Source of the DNA: Stictocephala bisonia
Lineage: Eukaryota > Arthropoda > Insecta > Hemiptera > Membracidae
Reading direction: 5' to 3'
Length of the DNA stretch: 64,000 nucleotides
NCBI GenBank assembly: GCA_035578905.1
Contig: JAQJVL010002636.1
Location: 1 to 64,000 of the forward strand
Position 1 is the first letter of the stretch; each line of letters opens with the position of its first letter. The notes under the pieces are model-generated. The model did no database searches, was not told where the DNA came from, and worked only from the letters and a program-made list of their open reading frames with translations. Below are positions 1 through 11,540 of this stretch, piece by piece. The position numbers were made by a program, and so were the translations under genes.

Positions 1-119
1 CCCCTTTAATCCCGGAAACGTCTGGTTATCTTGTAAATAGTGTAGACAATACCTTGACGCGGTTGTCACCGGAAAATGTAGATTCTAGTTATGAAACCGG
101 CTGCTTAGCCAAAGTTCTA

Positions 120-300
120 AGAATAAAAAATCTGTTATTCATCATTTAGTCGCCGATCGTAGAGATGTGGGTGAATATGAGGGGTGAATATGTGGGGTGA
201 ATGAGTGATGAGTGGAGCATTGTTCCTAACTAAGGTAGTCTGTTCCTTAAAAGAGTCGTGTAAAGTCAGGGCATCTAAGGGCATAATAAGATCTAAATTA
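120..300 (-). repeat. SINE-like dispersed repeat, copy A (3' part)
   Basis: Read on the minus strand, this stretch matches the 3' half of the dispersed repeat seen again near 10.6, 14.3, 27.1 and 54.7 kb. It shares the runs of ATATTCNCCCA, ACGATCGGCG and the final AATAA-rich tail. It keeps no reading frame. Membership is judged by eye from shared words, so the outer limits are approximate. Confidence 0.45.
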
Positions 301-1384
301 TCTAAAAAAATGAATAAACCAATCTAGTTTTTTATTTTTTGAATTAAACCTGTTTTCAAAAGCCTAGGAAACAGAACGCATTCGTTTATGTGAAAGGTAT
401 ACAGCTGTGTATTTATTACTAGTGGTATAGTTAACAAAATATTTATTCATAGGGACTATGTCGAATGTTATATTTGTATATTTAGAGTGTCGATGTATAT
501 TCAGTGTATGTTTATGAAATAAAAATTGAATCTACTGAACAAGGTGAGACATAGACAGCCCTCTGTACTTTTTATATTCTTTATTTATTAAGTAAATTAC
601 TTAGGGTAGTAACTAACTTTAAGTTTAGTAGGTCATCCAGAGCAGTGTAATCTCGTAAGAATGAAATTAATGGGGAGTGGAAACGGAAGTGCTATTGACA
701 ATTAAAGTAAGTTAAAGAATACTTAACGCAAGTGGAGTAAGAGGTAGTCTTTTCTACATTTAAAAAAATGTTTTTTCGTACAGACCACAAAATGGTTTGT
801 TTGACTTTGTAATGTATGTCTATAAGGAAATTCTCTACACCATTATAATACATTATACTAATTAGTATTATTGGTCACTTCTTAGTATTTCTACCGATTG
901 TATCTCCTCTCCCGAGACAAAACTCAATTTAATTTCTCACTTTATGTGATCCGTGCTAAGTAGTGTGTCAAAGGCTTCCTTCCCTGTGATCTACTTACAA
1001 TAAAATGACAAAAGGTGATTTAATAAATTTTAAGAGAACAATGGCTTTGAAGTTATAATATTTGATACTAAAGTAATTTGAATGCGCATTCAGGCTCTAA
1101 TAACTTAAGTATTCGTGTACACCGTGAATATTAACTTGATGTTATATAATTTATGACAGTTAAACATGTGTTTAATAAAAGTTTATAAAATATGATGATT
1201 TTGAGTTCCAATCCACCTAACAGTAAATTTAATCATCTACAGTGATGATATAAAAGCTTTTGCTGTTAAATTTTATCTGCACTGAAACAAGGATGAGAAA
1301 TCTAAATTTAACATGGAATAGTAATATTTAAAAAAATCTACCTGGCTGATCTTTTGATTTTTTAAATTCAATCTTAATCCTAAT
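301..1384. other. AT-rich intergenic, nothing recognised
   Basis: No coding-like frame, RNA gene or structured repeat is visible in this stretch. Confidence 0.5.
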
Positions 1385-1495
1385 ACATAAGATCCAAAAA
1401 TGATGTATTCGCTCATCACGGAACTCAAGAACCGCAGAATATATTTTGATGACATTTGGAGGGAAGTTAGCTTTTGTATCAGAGAAATTGCAACC
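1385..1495 (+). repeat. Dispersed repeat shared with 9.8 kb
   Basis: The segment around TTTTGATGACATTTGGAGGG and GCTTTTGTATCAGAGAAAT recurs with substitutions at 9,820-9,905 in the same orientation. The wording (ATTTTGATGAAATTTGG) is typical of non-coding parts of insect transposable elements. The family is not identified. Confidence 0.45.
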
Positions 1496-2395
1496 CACCC
1501 CCGTAAAATAAACTGGTCCTACTGAAGGTGGGTGCGAATACACCGGATATAACATTTAAGCATAAAAGCAAATAGGGATTTAACAAATATTACAGACAAA
1601 AATTATATTGTTGCCAGTTTCTATATAGTAAACAATATTCTTTAGGCCTGATCAAACTAAAATAAACTCTTATATATATAACAATGAGCAATTATATGAC
1701 AAATAAGAATTTTACATAAATAAACATCGATAAGAATATAAACACTAAACAAATAAATAAATAGGTAACAACAAAATGATAAAAACTACGAATTAGAATT
1801 ATGTGAGGCAGCTGAAATTACGGGGCCTCGGGAACTAAAACATGGAAGTTAGCCAATTTGGAAGATCACAAAACCATACAAAAACTATTTAAGTTATTAA
1901 TTTCACCGAATCCTGCGGGCGAGACAGAGCAGCTCCTGATGGGAAATTTAAAAAGGGTACAAAGTTCCAAAAACCCTGTAACACCAAGAAAAAAAAAGAA
2001 AAAGATCAAACTAAACGAATTAAAATAAAAGCTGTACTTGAGTTCTCACACATAGCTTGAAAACCTCCAAAAATGTTTCGCAGTCTACACAAATAACTTG
2101 TCATAGGACAATGTTGGCCGATATAACTGTGACGAGGTCACCTGGATGCAGAAGTCTTCTGCCTGGACAAATGAGTTAGTCGCAGTGAGGAAGGGGTTGT
2201 AGGTGGCTGCTCCCTCTGGACCGTAAAAAAGGCCTACTAGTAGGTAGTCGGTCCATCCCTAAGGTCCTCCACTGCATCCTCAGGTGACATTACTTAAACA
2301 GGCAATACAGGTGACGATCCGCCTCTCCTCCCGGAACCGAAGGCCAAACAGTAGTCGTCCATAAATGCGATGGAAGGTGGCCAAGAAATGAAGAC
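1496..2395. other. Intergenic; GC-richer block at 2.1-2.4 kb
   Basis: Mostly AT-rich and featureless. From about 2,130 to 2,395 the base composition becomes noticeably more GC-rich without an open frame. That suggests a transposon remnant or a decayed exon of unknown origin, but no homology is recognisable. Confidence 0.35.
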
Positions 2396-2470
2396 GACAA
2401 GGAAACGCGGAACGAAACAAGACAAGGAAACACGGAACGAAACAAGACAAGGAAATACGGAACGAAAACC
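2396..2470. repeat. 25-bp tandem repeat, 3 copies
   Basis: Three successive copies of a 25-bp unit beginning GACAAGGAAA start at 2,396, 2,421 and 2,446. They differ at one or two positions (CGCGG, CACGG, TACGG). Confidence 0.8.
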
Positions 2471-3834
2471 TACATAGAGGGAGTAGAGGCTATCCTTGAG
2501 GCGTTAATTAAAATATGCAAACGACACAAGACTTACTAAGAGAGATTTATCGAAATTCCATTCCTAAGGGGAAGAGACATCACCTCCAAAAAAGCGTCCA
2601 TTTCCCCATGAAAGTAACATTGACAGTAATTAAATGTAATAACCTTTTTCAAACAGCTCATACAAAAAATATAATATGATACAAATGCTTGGCCAATTTG
2701 GTTTTCATTATGAAATATTTCAGGCTATTTCTATTAACTCTTACACTATTGCATCTTAATCTTACATATTTTATAAGGTTGAGTGGAAGAAAGGACTTAA
2801 TAGTCCTAACTCTACCTAATAAAGACAATATTCATTTCATTTCATTGCATCCACCTAAAGTAGACTTGCAGGGTTATGTAGATTATAAAACTTCTCTCTA
2901 AAAAAAATTTAAAAAATCTCTCTAACTTTTATATTAATATGGTGGTTTAGATAGAAACACGGAGGTACGAAGAGAGCCAGCATCGGCTGTATGTAACATG
3001 AGGCTAGTTTTATAGTAATAATTGAGAAACACTTTTTTTAAATAATCAGCTGATTGTATTATTACTTACGACCCTTATTTACAAGGTTCTCAGCCTTGGT
3101 AAGTAACAAAGACTAATTTTACTTATCCATACTTAATAGCGATACAATAACAGACAAAATGGATGTTTATGGGTGGTTTAAAATAATAAATTTAGATAAT
3201 AGAATTGCGCTTATTATAAATTAAAAATATTGACATTTGAGTGCTGTAATCTTCTCACAAAGAATGCATAAATTGCCAGCCAGTTTTTTAAACGTACTTG
3301 CAAGCGTTTAGAAGAAAAAACTAAAAGACCAATTTTAATCATTTCTTTTTTGTGTTTTGGGATACAAACTACAATACAATATACATACTTAACTATTTTT
3401 AGTAGATTTGTAACAAAAATAAAAATTAAAAGAAAAAAATTTCTCGTCTTGACAAAAGTAAAATATTAAATTACTTTTTATTTTTGTTAAATAACACCAC
3501 ATCCTATTTATTTTTTAAAAATCAGCTGTAATTCTCATATCGCTTCATAATTTTACCACTTCATCACACATAAATCAATCAAACACTACTGGGCTGGTTA
3601 TAATGTACATTTATCGATCAATTACCACGCGTGGTTTGTGGTCCACCAGTGAAGTGGAGGGGTGTTGTGGTTGCATACCATATCTTGGCCACAGTAAATG
3701 GTCCAATTAATTAAAGGTCACACATTACATAACCTTCCCCATGTCACGCAGAATATACAGGTTATTTCTGAATACTCACAAAATTGTTATTGGATAAAAT
3801 TGTAATGAACTATGTAGAACTGTTTTTACTTTTT
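2471..3834. other. AT-rich intergenic with a possible LINE tail
   Basis: At about 2,780-2,850 the sequence reads GAAAGGACTTAATAGTCCTA, then a CTACCTAATAAAGAC signal and repeats of ATTTC. That arrangement is common at the 3' ends of CR1/Jockey-like LINEs. No coding part is visible upstream. The rest is featureless AT-rich DNA. Confidence 0.35.
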
Positions 3835-4352
3835 CCCATATGCGTTAGCATAGAGAAAGTATTGTGATCATCCAAAAGCTTTTTTTACAAGTTGGTCTAA
3901 AAATCTAGTTTAGGGTCTCCTGAACCCAAAAAAGTGGTTTTATCAGAAAAAAGTTGGTATCTGTCCGTATGTGTGTCTATCTGTGTGTATGTGCAGTTCG
4001 TTGGAGACCAAACGGATGGATCAATTTTTATGAAATTTGGTATGTAGGTGTATTTAGCTAATATACACAGACCATTTTTTACTTTTTTGAAAAATTATTT
4101 TTTAAAATTTTTTATGGACAAAAAACATACAAAAATATGATTTTCTCAAAAATGGCCCAAACGATTTTCATGAAATATTCAGCAAATGTGTGAATTACAA
4201 TTTAAAATATTTTAGTAAAAACCGCATGTCTCTAACTCTACTAGTTTTTGTGTCATGACAAAAATACATTTTTGAGAATCAAACTGGTAATTTTCAAAGT
4301 TTTGATTTTTTAGTGTTTAATAAGGGGGAAGTTTGTGCCAATTCTTTGAAAC
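3835..4352 (+). repeat. Dispersed repeat family X, copy 1
   Basis: About 520 bp beginning near GCGTTAGCATAGAGAAAGT match the minus strand of 23,280-24,065. Shared landmarks in order are TTGGTCTAAAAAT, CAAACGGATGGATCAATTTT, AAAACCGCATGTCTCTAACT and TGAGAATCAAACTGGTAATT, then CAAAGTTTTGATTTTTTAGT. No open frame is present. It is probably a non-autonomous or non-coding transposon segment. Confidence 0.65.
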
Positions 4353-4800
4353 CATTTAGTTCAATTTTATTGCATATGAACATTGTATATAAAGTTTATC
4401 GCAACCATCATAATATTATAAATAACAGAATTAAAAAATAACATTCATCCCTATAATTCATACCTTGATAAATTTCAGTCATACTTTACATAGAGAGAGT
4501 CATACAATTTACACATAATACACACAAAACAGTAATTATTTACTTACTCTAACTCCCAGAGTCAGGCACAAATATTGATCTTCCTGTTAACAATATAGAA
4601 GTCCTCCAATCTGTAAAAGGCCTCACAGAGCAGGACCCTTCTTAAACGTGTCCTGACATCCTTATATTCACTGATACTCCTAAGGCCATGGGGTAAATTA
4701 GTTATAGATGAAATGAACACCAACAGGCGAGGTCTTTTGTTCCGTCTTGTATTGGAATATGGATGGAAGATCGAGTTATATCTACATTTTTCTTACATGT
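4345..4800 (-). pseudogene. LINE 3' end (C-terminal coding remnant and tail)
   Basis: On the minus strand from about 4,800, one frame reads YSNTRRNKRPRLLVF, then LPHGLRSISEYKDVRTRLRR, then LCEAFYRLEDFY and a stop. This resembles the C-terminal tail of CR1/Jockey-like LINE ORF2 proteins: an NTR motif, then an LPxxLR-type segment, then a helix ending in a short tail. A 3' UTR of about 200 bp follows and ends near AATAAAATTGAA (minus strand, about 4,360-4,375). The reverse transcriptase itself is absent, so this is a severely 5'-truncated, dead copy. It abuts dispersed repeat X. Confidence 0.5.
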
Positions 4801-5060
4801 TTGCAACTTGAGTCGTTATTGTTGTATAATTAAAAAGATTATAACTAAATTTAGTTTGACAAGAAGTGGATTAGCTTAGATAGTATTTCAGACGTAGTCC
4901 TCGAAAAACCATTGTTTGTGTTAAAACAAGCCGTCATGAATATTTGTTTCACAAATTTATTTCAAACTAATTTATTAACATATAGTCAAGTACTACTCAT
5001 ACATAGTTAGTTACCTTATCTTTATTTGATTGGAAGACAATTTTCATTGCATTTACTATC

Positions 5061-5685
5061 GGCTACGTTCACATGACAGCGTTACAACGCACGCTATAGT
5101 AACACAGCCATGTTTTTGAGTTATTTTAACCATGGAAGTAGAAGAAGTTGTGTGTGATTGAGTTTTGTACCGCAGATGTAAAGAAAGAAGAAGAAGAAGG
5201 CAACGAAAGTACTGGGTACGTCCGACTTCACGTGACAGGTTAACTAATGGTGCTTTAGTTACTCTTTACCCAAATCTAAGGAAATATGGGCCTAAGTTTT
5301 TAAAACAAGTTTTTTTATCTAAGAATATCAATTACTTCATTTGACGAGTTATTGGCAATAATTCAGGATGATCTGGGACCTTGTGAGAACATCGTAAGTA
5401 ATTGCATTTCACCAGAAGAGACACTCGTAATCAGTAGAATGACTAATAAACAATAGAATATAGAAGTCACCTGCTTAAAAGCGCGCGTTCAACTGTTTAC
5501 TGTTTACGGTCTAATTCTAAACAAGGAAACTCAAGGCGCGCTGCAGACGCGCGATCCTCGAGGAACCTGCGGGACGCGCGCTTCGACGCGCGTTAATTGA
5601 AAAACTCGCGTTTCATGTGTACGCAGTCATTTGTTTGGTAGTGTTTCAAAAACGCGCGTTCCAACGCTGTCATGTGTACGTGGCC
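5061..5685 (+). mobile_element. Decayed PIF/Harbinger element with terminal inverted repeats
   Basis: The ends are inverted repeats. The left end reads GGCTACGTTCACATGACAGC; the right end, read inward on the minus strand, is GGCCACGTACACATGACAGC. The match continues for about 30 bp. The GGCC(A/C)CGTACACA type of terminus is typical of PIF/Harbinger elements. The 625-bp interior carries the start of a transposase (5,132-5,450), then a segment rich in GCGCGC motifs that may be subterminal binding sites. No clear 3-bp target duplication is visible (ATC on the left, TAG on the right). Confidence 0.7.
5132..5450 (+). pseudogene. PIF/Harbinger transposase N-terminal remnant
   Basis: From the ATG at 5,132 the frame reads an acidic start, a stop after nine codons, then a basic run KERRRRRQRKYWVRPTSRDR. 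That run is the hallmark of the PIF/Harbinger transposase N-terminus (R-rich, then YWVRP). The first frame continues through LYPNLRKYGPKF. After a frame change, TSFDELLAIIQDDL and the ISPEE motif follow; these belong to the next helical (HTH-like) part of the same domain. The catalytic DDE domain is missing entirely. With an early stop, a frameshift and the deletion, it cannot be functional. It is a different lineage from the intact element at 47.6-51.6 kb, whose N-terminus reads RRWWVRSW. Confidence 0.65.
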
Positions 5686-7667
5686 TAGAGTCGTAAAACT
5701 TAGAACTAGAAGTAACAAAAGTTATAATTCGCTTCCTTCGTCACTTTCCAGTTACATGTAATTATTTACGATAAGGCTTTTATCATTTTACAAATACATA
5801 TAACAGTAAGAAAAAAAGCTGTAATAAGCTCTTTTTAAAACATGCGCTAAAAAGATGAAGCTTAAGACGAGTTCGTTGTTTGGTTGTTCGATACAATATT
5901 GGTACCACATAACAATAATAAATCTTCATACGGGAAGTCTATATTTGTTGTGGACTCAACTTTCCAAATCTCGGTAACTTTGAAACTAACTCTTTAACTA
6001 TCCTCTTTATGACTCTCTCTAATTATATCAACGAAATTGGTGGCTTACATAATGTCCTTTTGTTTGAAATAATATACATTTTTGTGGGAATGTAAATTAC
6101 TGGTAAATATGAAACAATACACTACAATAAACATAACAGAACAACCAAATGTAATATTGTCTATGGCTTACCCAATTTATTTCTTCTTCAGTTATAACAT
6201 ATATTTATATTATATACATCAATTCTTTATATTGGAATGCTTAAGTTGTTTATATAGTGTTGTTGTTGTTAAATTTTATTTATGTGATGCACGATATAGA
6301 AATAAATATTTTAAAGTAACGTACATTGAAATTGGATACTATAAATCTTTATGGTGGAATACCTTTTCGTTTTATCTTCACTTATTTCGTATTTATAGAC
6401 ACTACATATTTATGTGGTGTTCGGATCAACCCTAAACATGCTTTACAGGGGAAGTAGGCTTTTCTGTAATCGGTATAAATTAAACATGTTGTTACTGAAT
6501 TTGAAAATAGCAAATAAAAATAATTAAAAAAGTAAATTAATGGAAAATTAAGTGAGTTGAAGATTTTTGTTTTATATGTTTAAAAGATACACGAAAATGG
6601 AAAATAACAAGACTTAATGACCTGCCTAAGGCGTCAGTCAAAATTACACTCCGTCTGTTCTAAACAGTTTGTGAATAAGAGGTGAAAGATTTCATATTTT
6701 CTCATCCTGTTAAACATCCTGCGTCTACCATTGGAAAATTAGAGTACCTATAAATAATATAAATTGTTTCCTCTTTATAAATAAACTAAATTTACTTAAA
6801 AATTGAGATTTATTGAAATTAGAATGACCACCCACTGAAAAATTTACTCGGTTAGGCTATCTTTATATATAATACGTGAAGAGGTTTTTCCTTAACCCAA
6901 CTCCACCCTTATTACTTAATCAATTTTAACGATTGATGTATAAACAATTTTTCCCCCATTTGGAGTTGTGCAGTAAGGTCTTCATCCTTCATTATTTATA
7001 CCCTGCAAGGCATGGGAAGCCCTAAAAGTTCGTTTGTCGGCTATAAGAATGTGTAATATATGTAAAGACATAAATATTAAGAAATAAATATAAAGAATAT
7101 GTAAAGACATAAATATTAGTCGAAAAAGCTATATTTATACATACTATAATATAGCCATACTGAAACATAATTACACAGCTGTTCAAATGTAAATAATAAT
7201 GATGTTTGAGAAATTTAAACAGTTTTTGAATGTAAATAATTGTGTTTATAACACTGGAGGTTATAGATCCTCTTTAACCCTGGAATACTACACTTAAAAA
7301 TTTGTTACACTTTGGGGTTATTGAGTACCTCAAAACTAAAAAAATAACAAAATTGTAAAACTGTATATTATTTTAATTAAAAACTGTACGAATTTATTAT
7401 TTAAGTTACCGAATAAACATTAAAAATACGGAAAAGCAATGAATACTATATAAAAGTAAAATTTAATAAACAAGAATTACACTTTTTCACAAATACGAGC
7501 TTTGATTTGATCCATACCCCCATTTTCAATTTTTTTCCTTCAATCAACGTGAATTTTAATTAAATTAAGTCTTTTACGTAAACTGGTTACTTCAGCTTCT
7601 TAATTTATAATTTTAAATGTTTACACATTACAGGTTATGTTACTTTTACAAGGAAGGGCTCTGTCCA
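5686..7667. other. AT-rich intergenic, nothing recognised
   Basis: No gene or structured repeat is seen apart from a short direct repeat (ATGTAAAGACATAAATATTA at about 7,060 and 7,100). An open stretch at 6,082-6,435 has Tyr/Phe-rich composition expected from AT-rich non-coding DNA. Confidence 0.5.
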
Positions 7668-7881
7668 CAGAGCAAAAAATAAAGTAGAGTAGTCATAATG
7701 CATTCTATCCTATAGTAGTAGTTGAAGTCAATATTCGCCATCTTGGTGAGATGGGTACAGCTGATTCAACCTAAAAATATAACCTACTCTTGAAATAAAA
7801 CAGTGCAGGGGTCAGTCATCTTGGCAAGAATACCGACTTCACTTAAATCTACTCTATTTTATTCTTTGTTATGTGGCTCTG
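7668..7881. mobile_element. Small inverted-repeat element (MITE-like)
   Basis: The left arm reads CAGAGCAAAAAATAAAGTAG, then AGTAG, TTGAAGTCAATATTCGCC and ATCTTGG. The right arm on the minus strand reads CAGAGCCACATAACAAAGAA, then AATAGAGTAG, GTGAAGTCGGTATTC and CCAAGATG. The two arms are imperfect inverted copies over roughly 80 bp each around a short centre. There is no coding capacity. The superfamily is not determined, and a target duplication is not obvious. Confidence 0.6.
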
Positions 7882-9819
7882 ATCTTTACAGTCTCAATAG
7901 TTATGTAAAGGAGTTATTTTATCTATTAAAATAGTCGTCAGCTGTTAAATAAAACAAATGAAATAACACTTTAGAGACAGCTAAGTAATAACATTAGAGT
8001 TTATATTTATAAATATGTAGCTTCACAAGAGCAGTGAGGGAGCTACGATTATTAAATTTGCATACTGTAATTTTATTTTTTCAGACTACATACTAATATG
8101 TCTAATCAAAAGATAATGACCGAGCGCAGCGAGTGACACTATCAAAAGGCATGGGTGTCTCCTAGTATTGCTTATTCACCCGAAGATGTCGAGATGTTAA
8201 TTTGCTCGTGAAACAGGTTTTGGCTAAACAACAACCGACCTTCATGTTTATGATAAATTGTAAATGTAGTTTACAGATGGAAGAATAGTAAATGAACCTA
8301 TTTGACAGCTCAGAGGTTTGGTAGAAGTGCATGGTCCAAGGTTCGAATATCCAACTGAACTGACGGTCAGTACTTCTTGTCTTTGAATATAATTCACGCA
8401 CAGCCCGGCCGATGACTGCGAACAAATATTTAAAGTAAAAAAATGTTAATTAAAACGAAGTAATTATGTATGGTTTATTTCAATAAATAGGATTGTCTAA
8501 AATGACATTATACTGAAACTTCTTAAAACCCTAATCACCGTTTTATTGAATTGTATTTTATTTTGATTTATTTATGTAATTTTGGGTAACAGACAAGTTA
8601 CAACTAAAATCTATACCTTTATAAATTGGATATACAAATATTACAATATATACAATATTACAATATACAAATATACAAATATATTCACGACTCTTAATCA
8701 ATTTTCCGCCTCTAAAACTGCGACTAAACGTTTCTGTCTGTTTTGCTTGACGCGCTTCAAATCGACTCAATATATTGTCTCTTTTTAATGAAATTCCTTG
8801 TTAAAAAAACAGGAACGCTCAGTAAACATTCCATTTACAGAACTGTTTTAAATTGTGTAATTTTATTTTATTTTTTTAATACGTGTTAAATTAATTGACG
8901 ATTGTAATTGAAGTTGTTTTGATGTAATAATTACACATTAAAGTAACCTGAAATATTCATAAACATGCTAAATTCATTTAAGTAATGGTTGTATTGAAAT
9001 AAAACTAAATATATTCGTAACATAAAATTACGTTTTATTTAAAGTATTTATTTATGTTTAAGAGATGTGTTTACCTTTACCTATATTTGTAAAAATTAAA
9101 ATTTATCTCTTCGTGTGATCTGCAATCGAGCACAGAAAAAATATATCTTACACAATATTTTATTAGTCTGGTTATACTGGAGTCATATACTGTGTACAGT
9201 ATATATTTGGTTACATAGGAGTTTAGGATATATATGTAACGTTTAAATGCATGGACCAAGAATAGATTATGTACATAACTACTAGGGTAGCCGAGTTTTT
9301 GTTTAGCATCTCCGGAGGATAAATACACAGATAACTAACCCTACACATATTGCTCATGATATAGGAAAGACTGTGTTTGCTGTTCACCTGTATATTCTAT
9401 ATACAGAATCATACGTGCAGCGTTGCCATATCGAACGTGTGTGACAGAGAGAGAACAATGCAACCATTAGATTTGGCCCTCTATAGGATGGGTTTTTTGC
9501 CCAAACGTTCGACGCGCAGAAATTGGACATTCCACAAACTACAGAAAACGGTGTTACATTTTATAGCAAGAGAAGATCATCTTAGGGGAGATCTGTGGTA
9601 AAATTGTTATTCAACGACCATGGATGTGATACATCGTAAGAGCACACTAGTGTGAAGCACACTGGCCACACGACTTTGTGGCATTAACTATATCAATCTC
9701 ATTTCTAATTCAATCAAACCTGAATTATAAGTATTCGCTTATTTCAAATCAGTCGAATATTTAGTTTGGTAATTAAAGTTATACACAGTATAATATTAAT
9801 AAATACAATCCAAAACTAT
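7882..9819. other. AT-rich intergenic, nothing recognised
   Basis: Short open stretches occur but none resembles a known protein. A GACCGAGCGCAGCGAG word at 8,119 is typical of repetitive DNA but could not be tied to an element. Confidence 0.45.
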
Positions 9820-9905
9820 GTACTCACACATCACGAAATTTCCAGAATTACTAAACAGATTTTGATGAAATTTGGAGAGAAGTTGGCTTTTGTATCATAG
9901 AAATC
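9820..9905 (+). repeat. Dispersed repeat shared with 1.4 kb
   Basis: The stretch containing TTTTGATGAAATTTGGAGAG and GTTGGCTTTTGTATCATAGA matches 1,390-1,490 in the same orientation with scattered substitutions. Confidence 0.45.
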
Positions 9906-10621
9906 GACTGAGAAAGTATGTATTGAAATTCTATTCTAAAGGATCGAGCCCCTTGCTCTTATGTAAACCTTTCTTCGATAAGAGTAAGTTGTACTAATTT
10001 AATTTAATAATTTATTTCAAACAGCCGTTAAAAAATCAATTGCTTTAAATAAATGTCTCAAAAATTGACTGCCATGTGTTTATAAACATTGCACAAAATC
10101 TTGGCTAGAATGGTTTTCATTGTGAAATGCTTGAGACCATATCTACAAACTCAGACATGATTTCATTACTTTGCATTACCCTAAAGTACATTTATAGGCT
10201 TTTCTAGACTTACAGTTCCAGATAAAATTGTTTTAGTTATCTAGGAGAGCAGTATCTCAGCTGTTATATTGTTGTGATGGTTACGAGCGAACGACGGAGA
10301 GAAGATCAAGCAAGCGAAGAGAGCCATCTCGTAGTGAAGCAAGGCTGTATTTTGTATACTGTATTCTGCACCATTTAATAAATTGCATGTATAAGGAGTA
10401 CTCCTTTATGTCCTTTAATGTAGTTGTTTGAGATAGCACATCAGCAATAATAGCTGTTACAATAATCCTTACATATATTACGTGAAGCCTTTTTTTGTCA
10501 ACGCAACTCTCATTTCTTGACCAATTTAAACGGTTGAGATGTTCGTTAAACATTTGCCTCTGTTCGTAATTGTACAAATAATTCTTAATTTAGCAAATTA
10601 ATAAGCGTGGTACATGCATTC
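9906..10621. other. Intergenic, nothing recognised
   Basis: No supported gene is present. A 98-codon open stretch on the minus strand (10,281-10,577) has no recognisable domain. Confidence 0.45.
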
Positions 10622-10870
10622 TTACATATAAGACGCCCACACAACGTTGTTGGTATTTTAAGGTGAATATAAATGGTTATATGAGTGAAGGATGAGTGTA
10701 GTCTGGTTACTATCTGAGTTCAACTGTTCCTCAGAAAGGGCAATTAATTAATAGCCCAACAGCCAGGGCAACTAAGGGACCTACAGCTTTACGTGGAATC
10801 CGAACCACGTAGTGCTGGTCTGATTTTCAGCTAATTAACAAGCCTGATACTCAGTTATCTCCCCCACACA
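10622..10870 (-). repeat. SINE-like dispersed repeat, copy B
   Basis: On the minus strand this reads CTGAGTATCAGGCTTGTTAA, then TACGTGGTTCGGATTCCACG, then GTAGGTCCCTTAGTTGCCC, with later words shared with 14.29-14.52 kb. The word GGTTCGGATTCC resembles a degenerate RNA polymerase III B box, so a tRNA-derived SINE is plausible. The 3' extension with ACAACGTTGTTGGTATTTTA is shared with 23.84-23.89 kb. Confidence 0.55.
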
Positions 10871-11540
10871 ACATCCGCACAATGATTACCACCCAACATG
10901 ACGTATTAAAAGGGCAGCAGTTTTTTTTAAAGTAAATTAATATACGTAATTTTATTAAATTTCAATACAAAACCATGGTTAATTCAAAGTAGTATACATT
11001 TTTAAAAGTGATTTCTGGACAATGTCTTTTTTTAATCCATTATTTATTAAATAAAAGGATTTCATATTTTATAAAACTACGCACAAATAAAAATAAGATG
11101 AAAAATTAGATAAACCTGTTGAACGAAAAGAGGGGAGGCTTATAAATATTGTTTAAAAGAGTTCATTAAACAAATATTTAAATGGACTCTTTTAAATGTT
11201 TGTTCATTTAAAAGAGTCTTAAGTTAACAAATATTATTTTAAGACTCTTTTTGGATTAACGAGCATTAAATTGTTTCTCCAAATTATTTTAAAAAGGCTC
11301 ATGAACAAATTAAAAAAATATAACAGACAGGTTATGAATAAATTAAAACTTATAAAAATTAAAAAATTTAAAAGAGACAACCAAATTCGTAAAATTTTAA
11401 TATGTGACTGGAAAAATTGTTGGATAGACTCCAATCACCGTAACTCTAGAGAGACAAAGTGAAGGTAAATGACACAATGTAATTTGTCGCGTTTCAAGTT
11501 TTGATTGGCGAAGAAAGTCTGTTCAAAGCAACAAACGTTT
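10871..11540. other. Intergenic with a perfect 14-bp hairpin
   Basis: The only structure is at 11,185-11,218: GACTCTTTTAAATG, a 6-base loop, then its exact reverse complement. The words GAGTTCATTAAA and AAGACTCTTT on either side are partial echoes of the arms. No coding sequence is present. Confidence 0.6.

Noticed and set aside
6082..6435. 117-codon open frame
   Set aside because: Tyr, Phe and Ile dominate as in AT-rich random DNA, with no motif, good start context or neighbouring exon.
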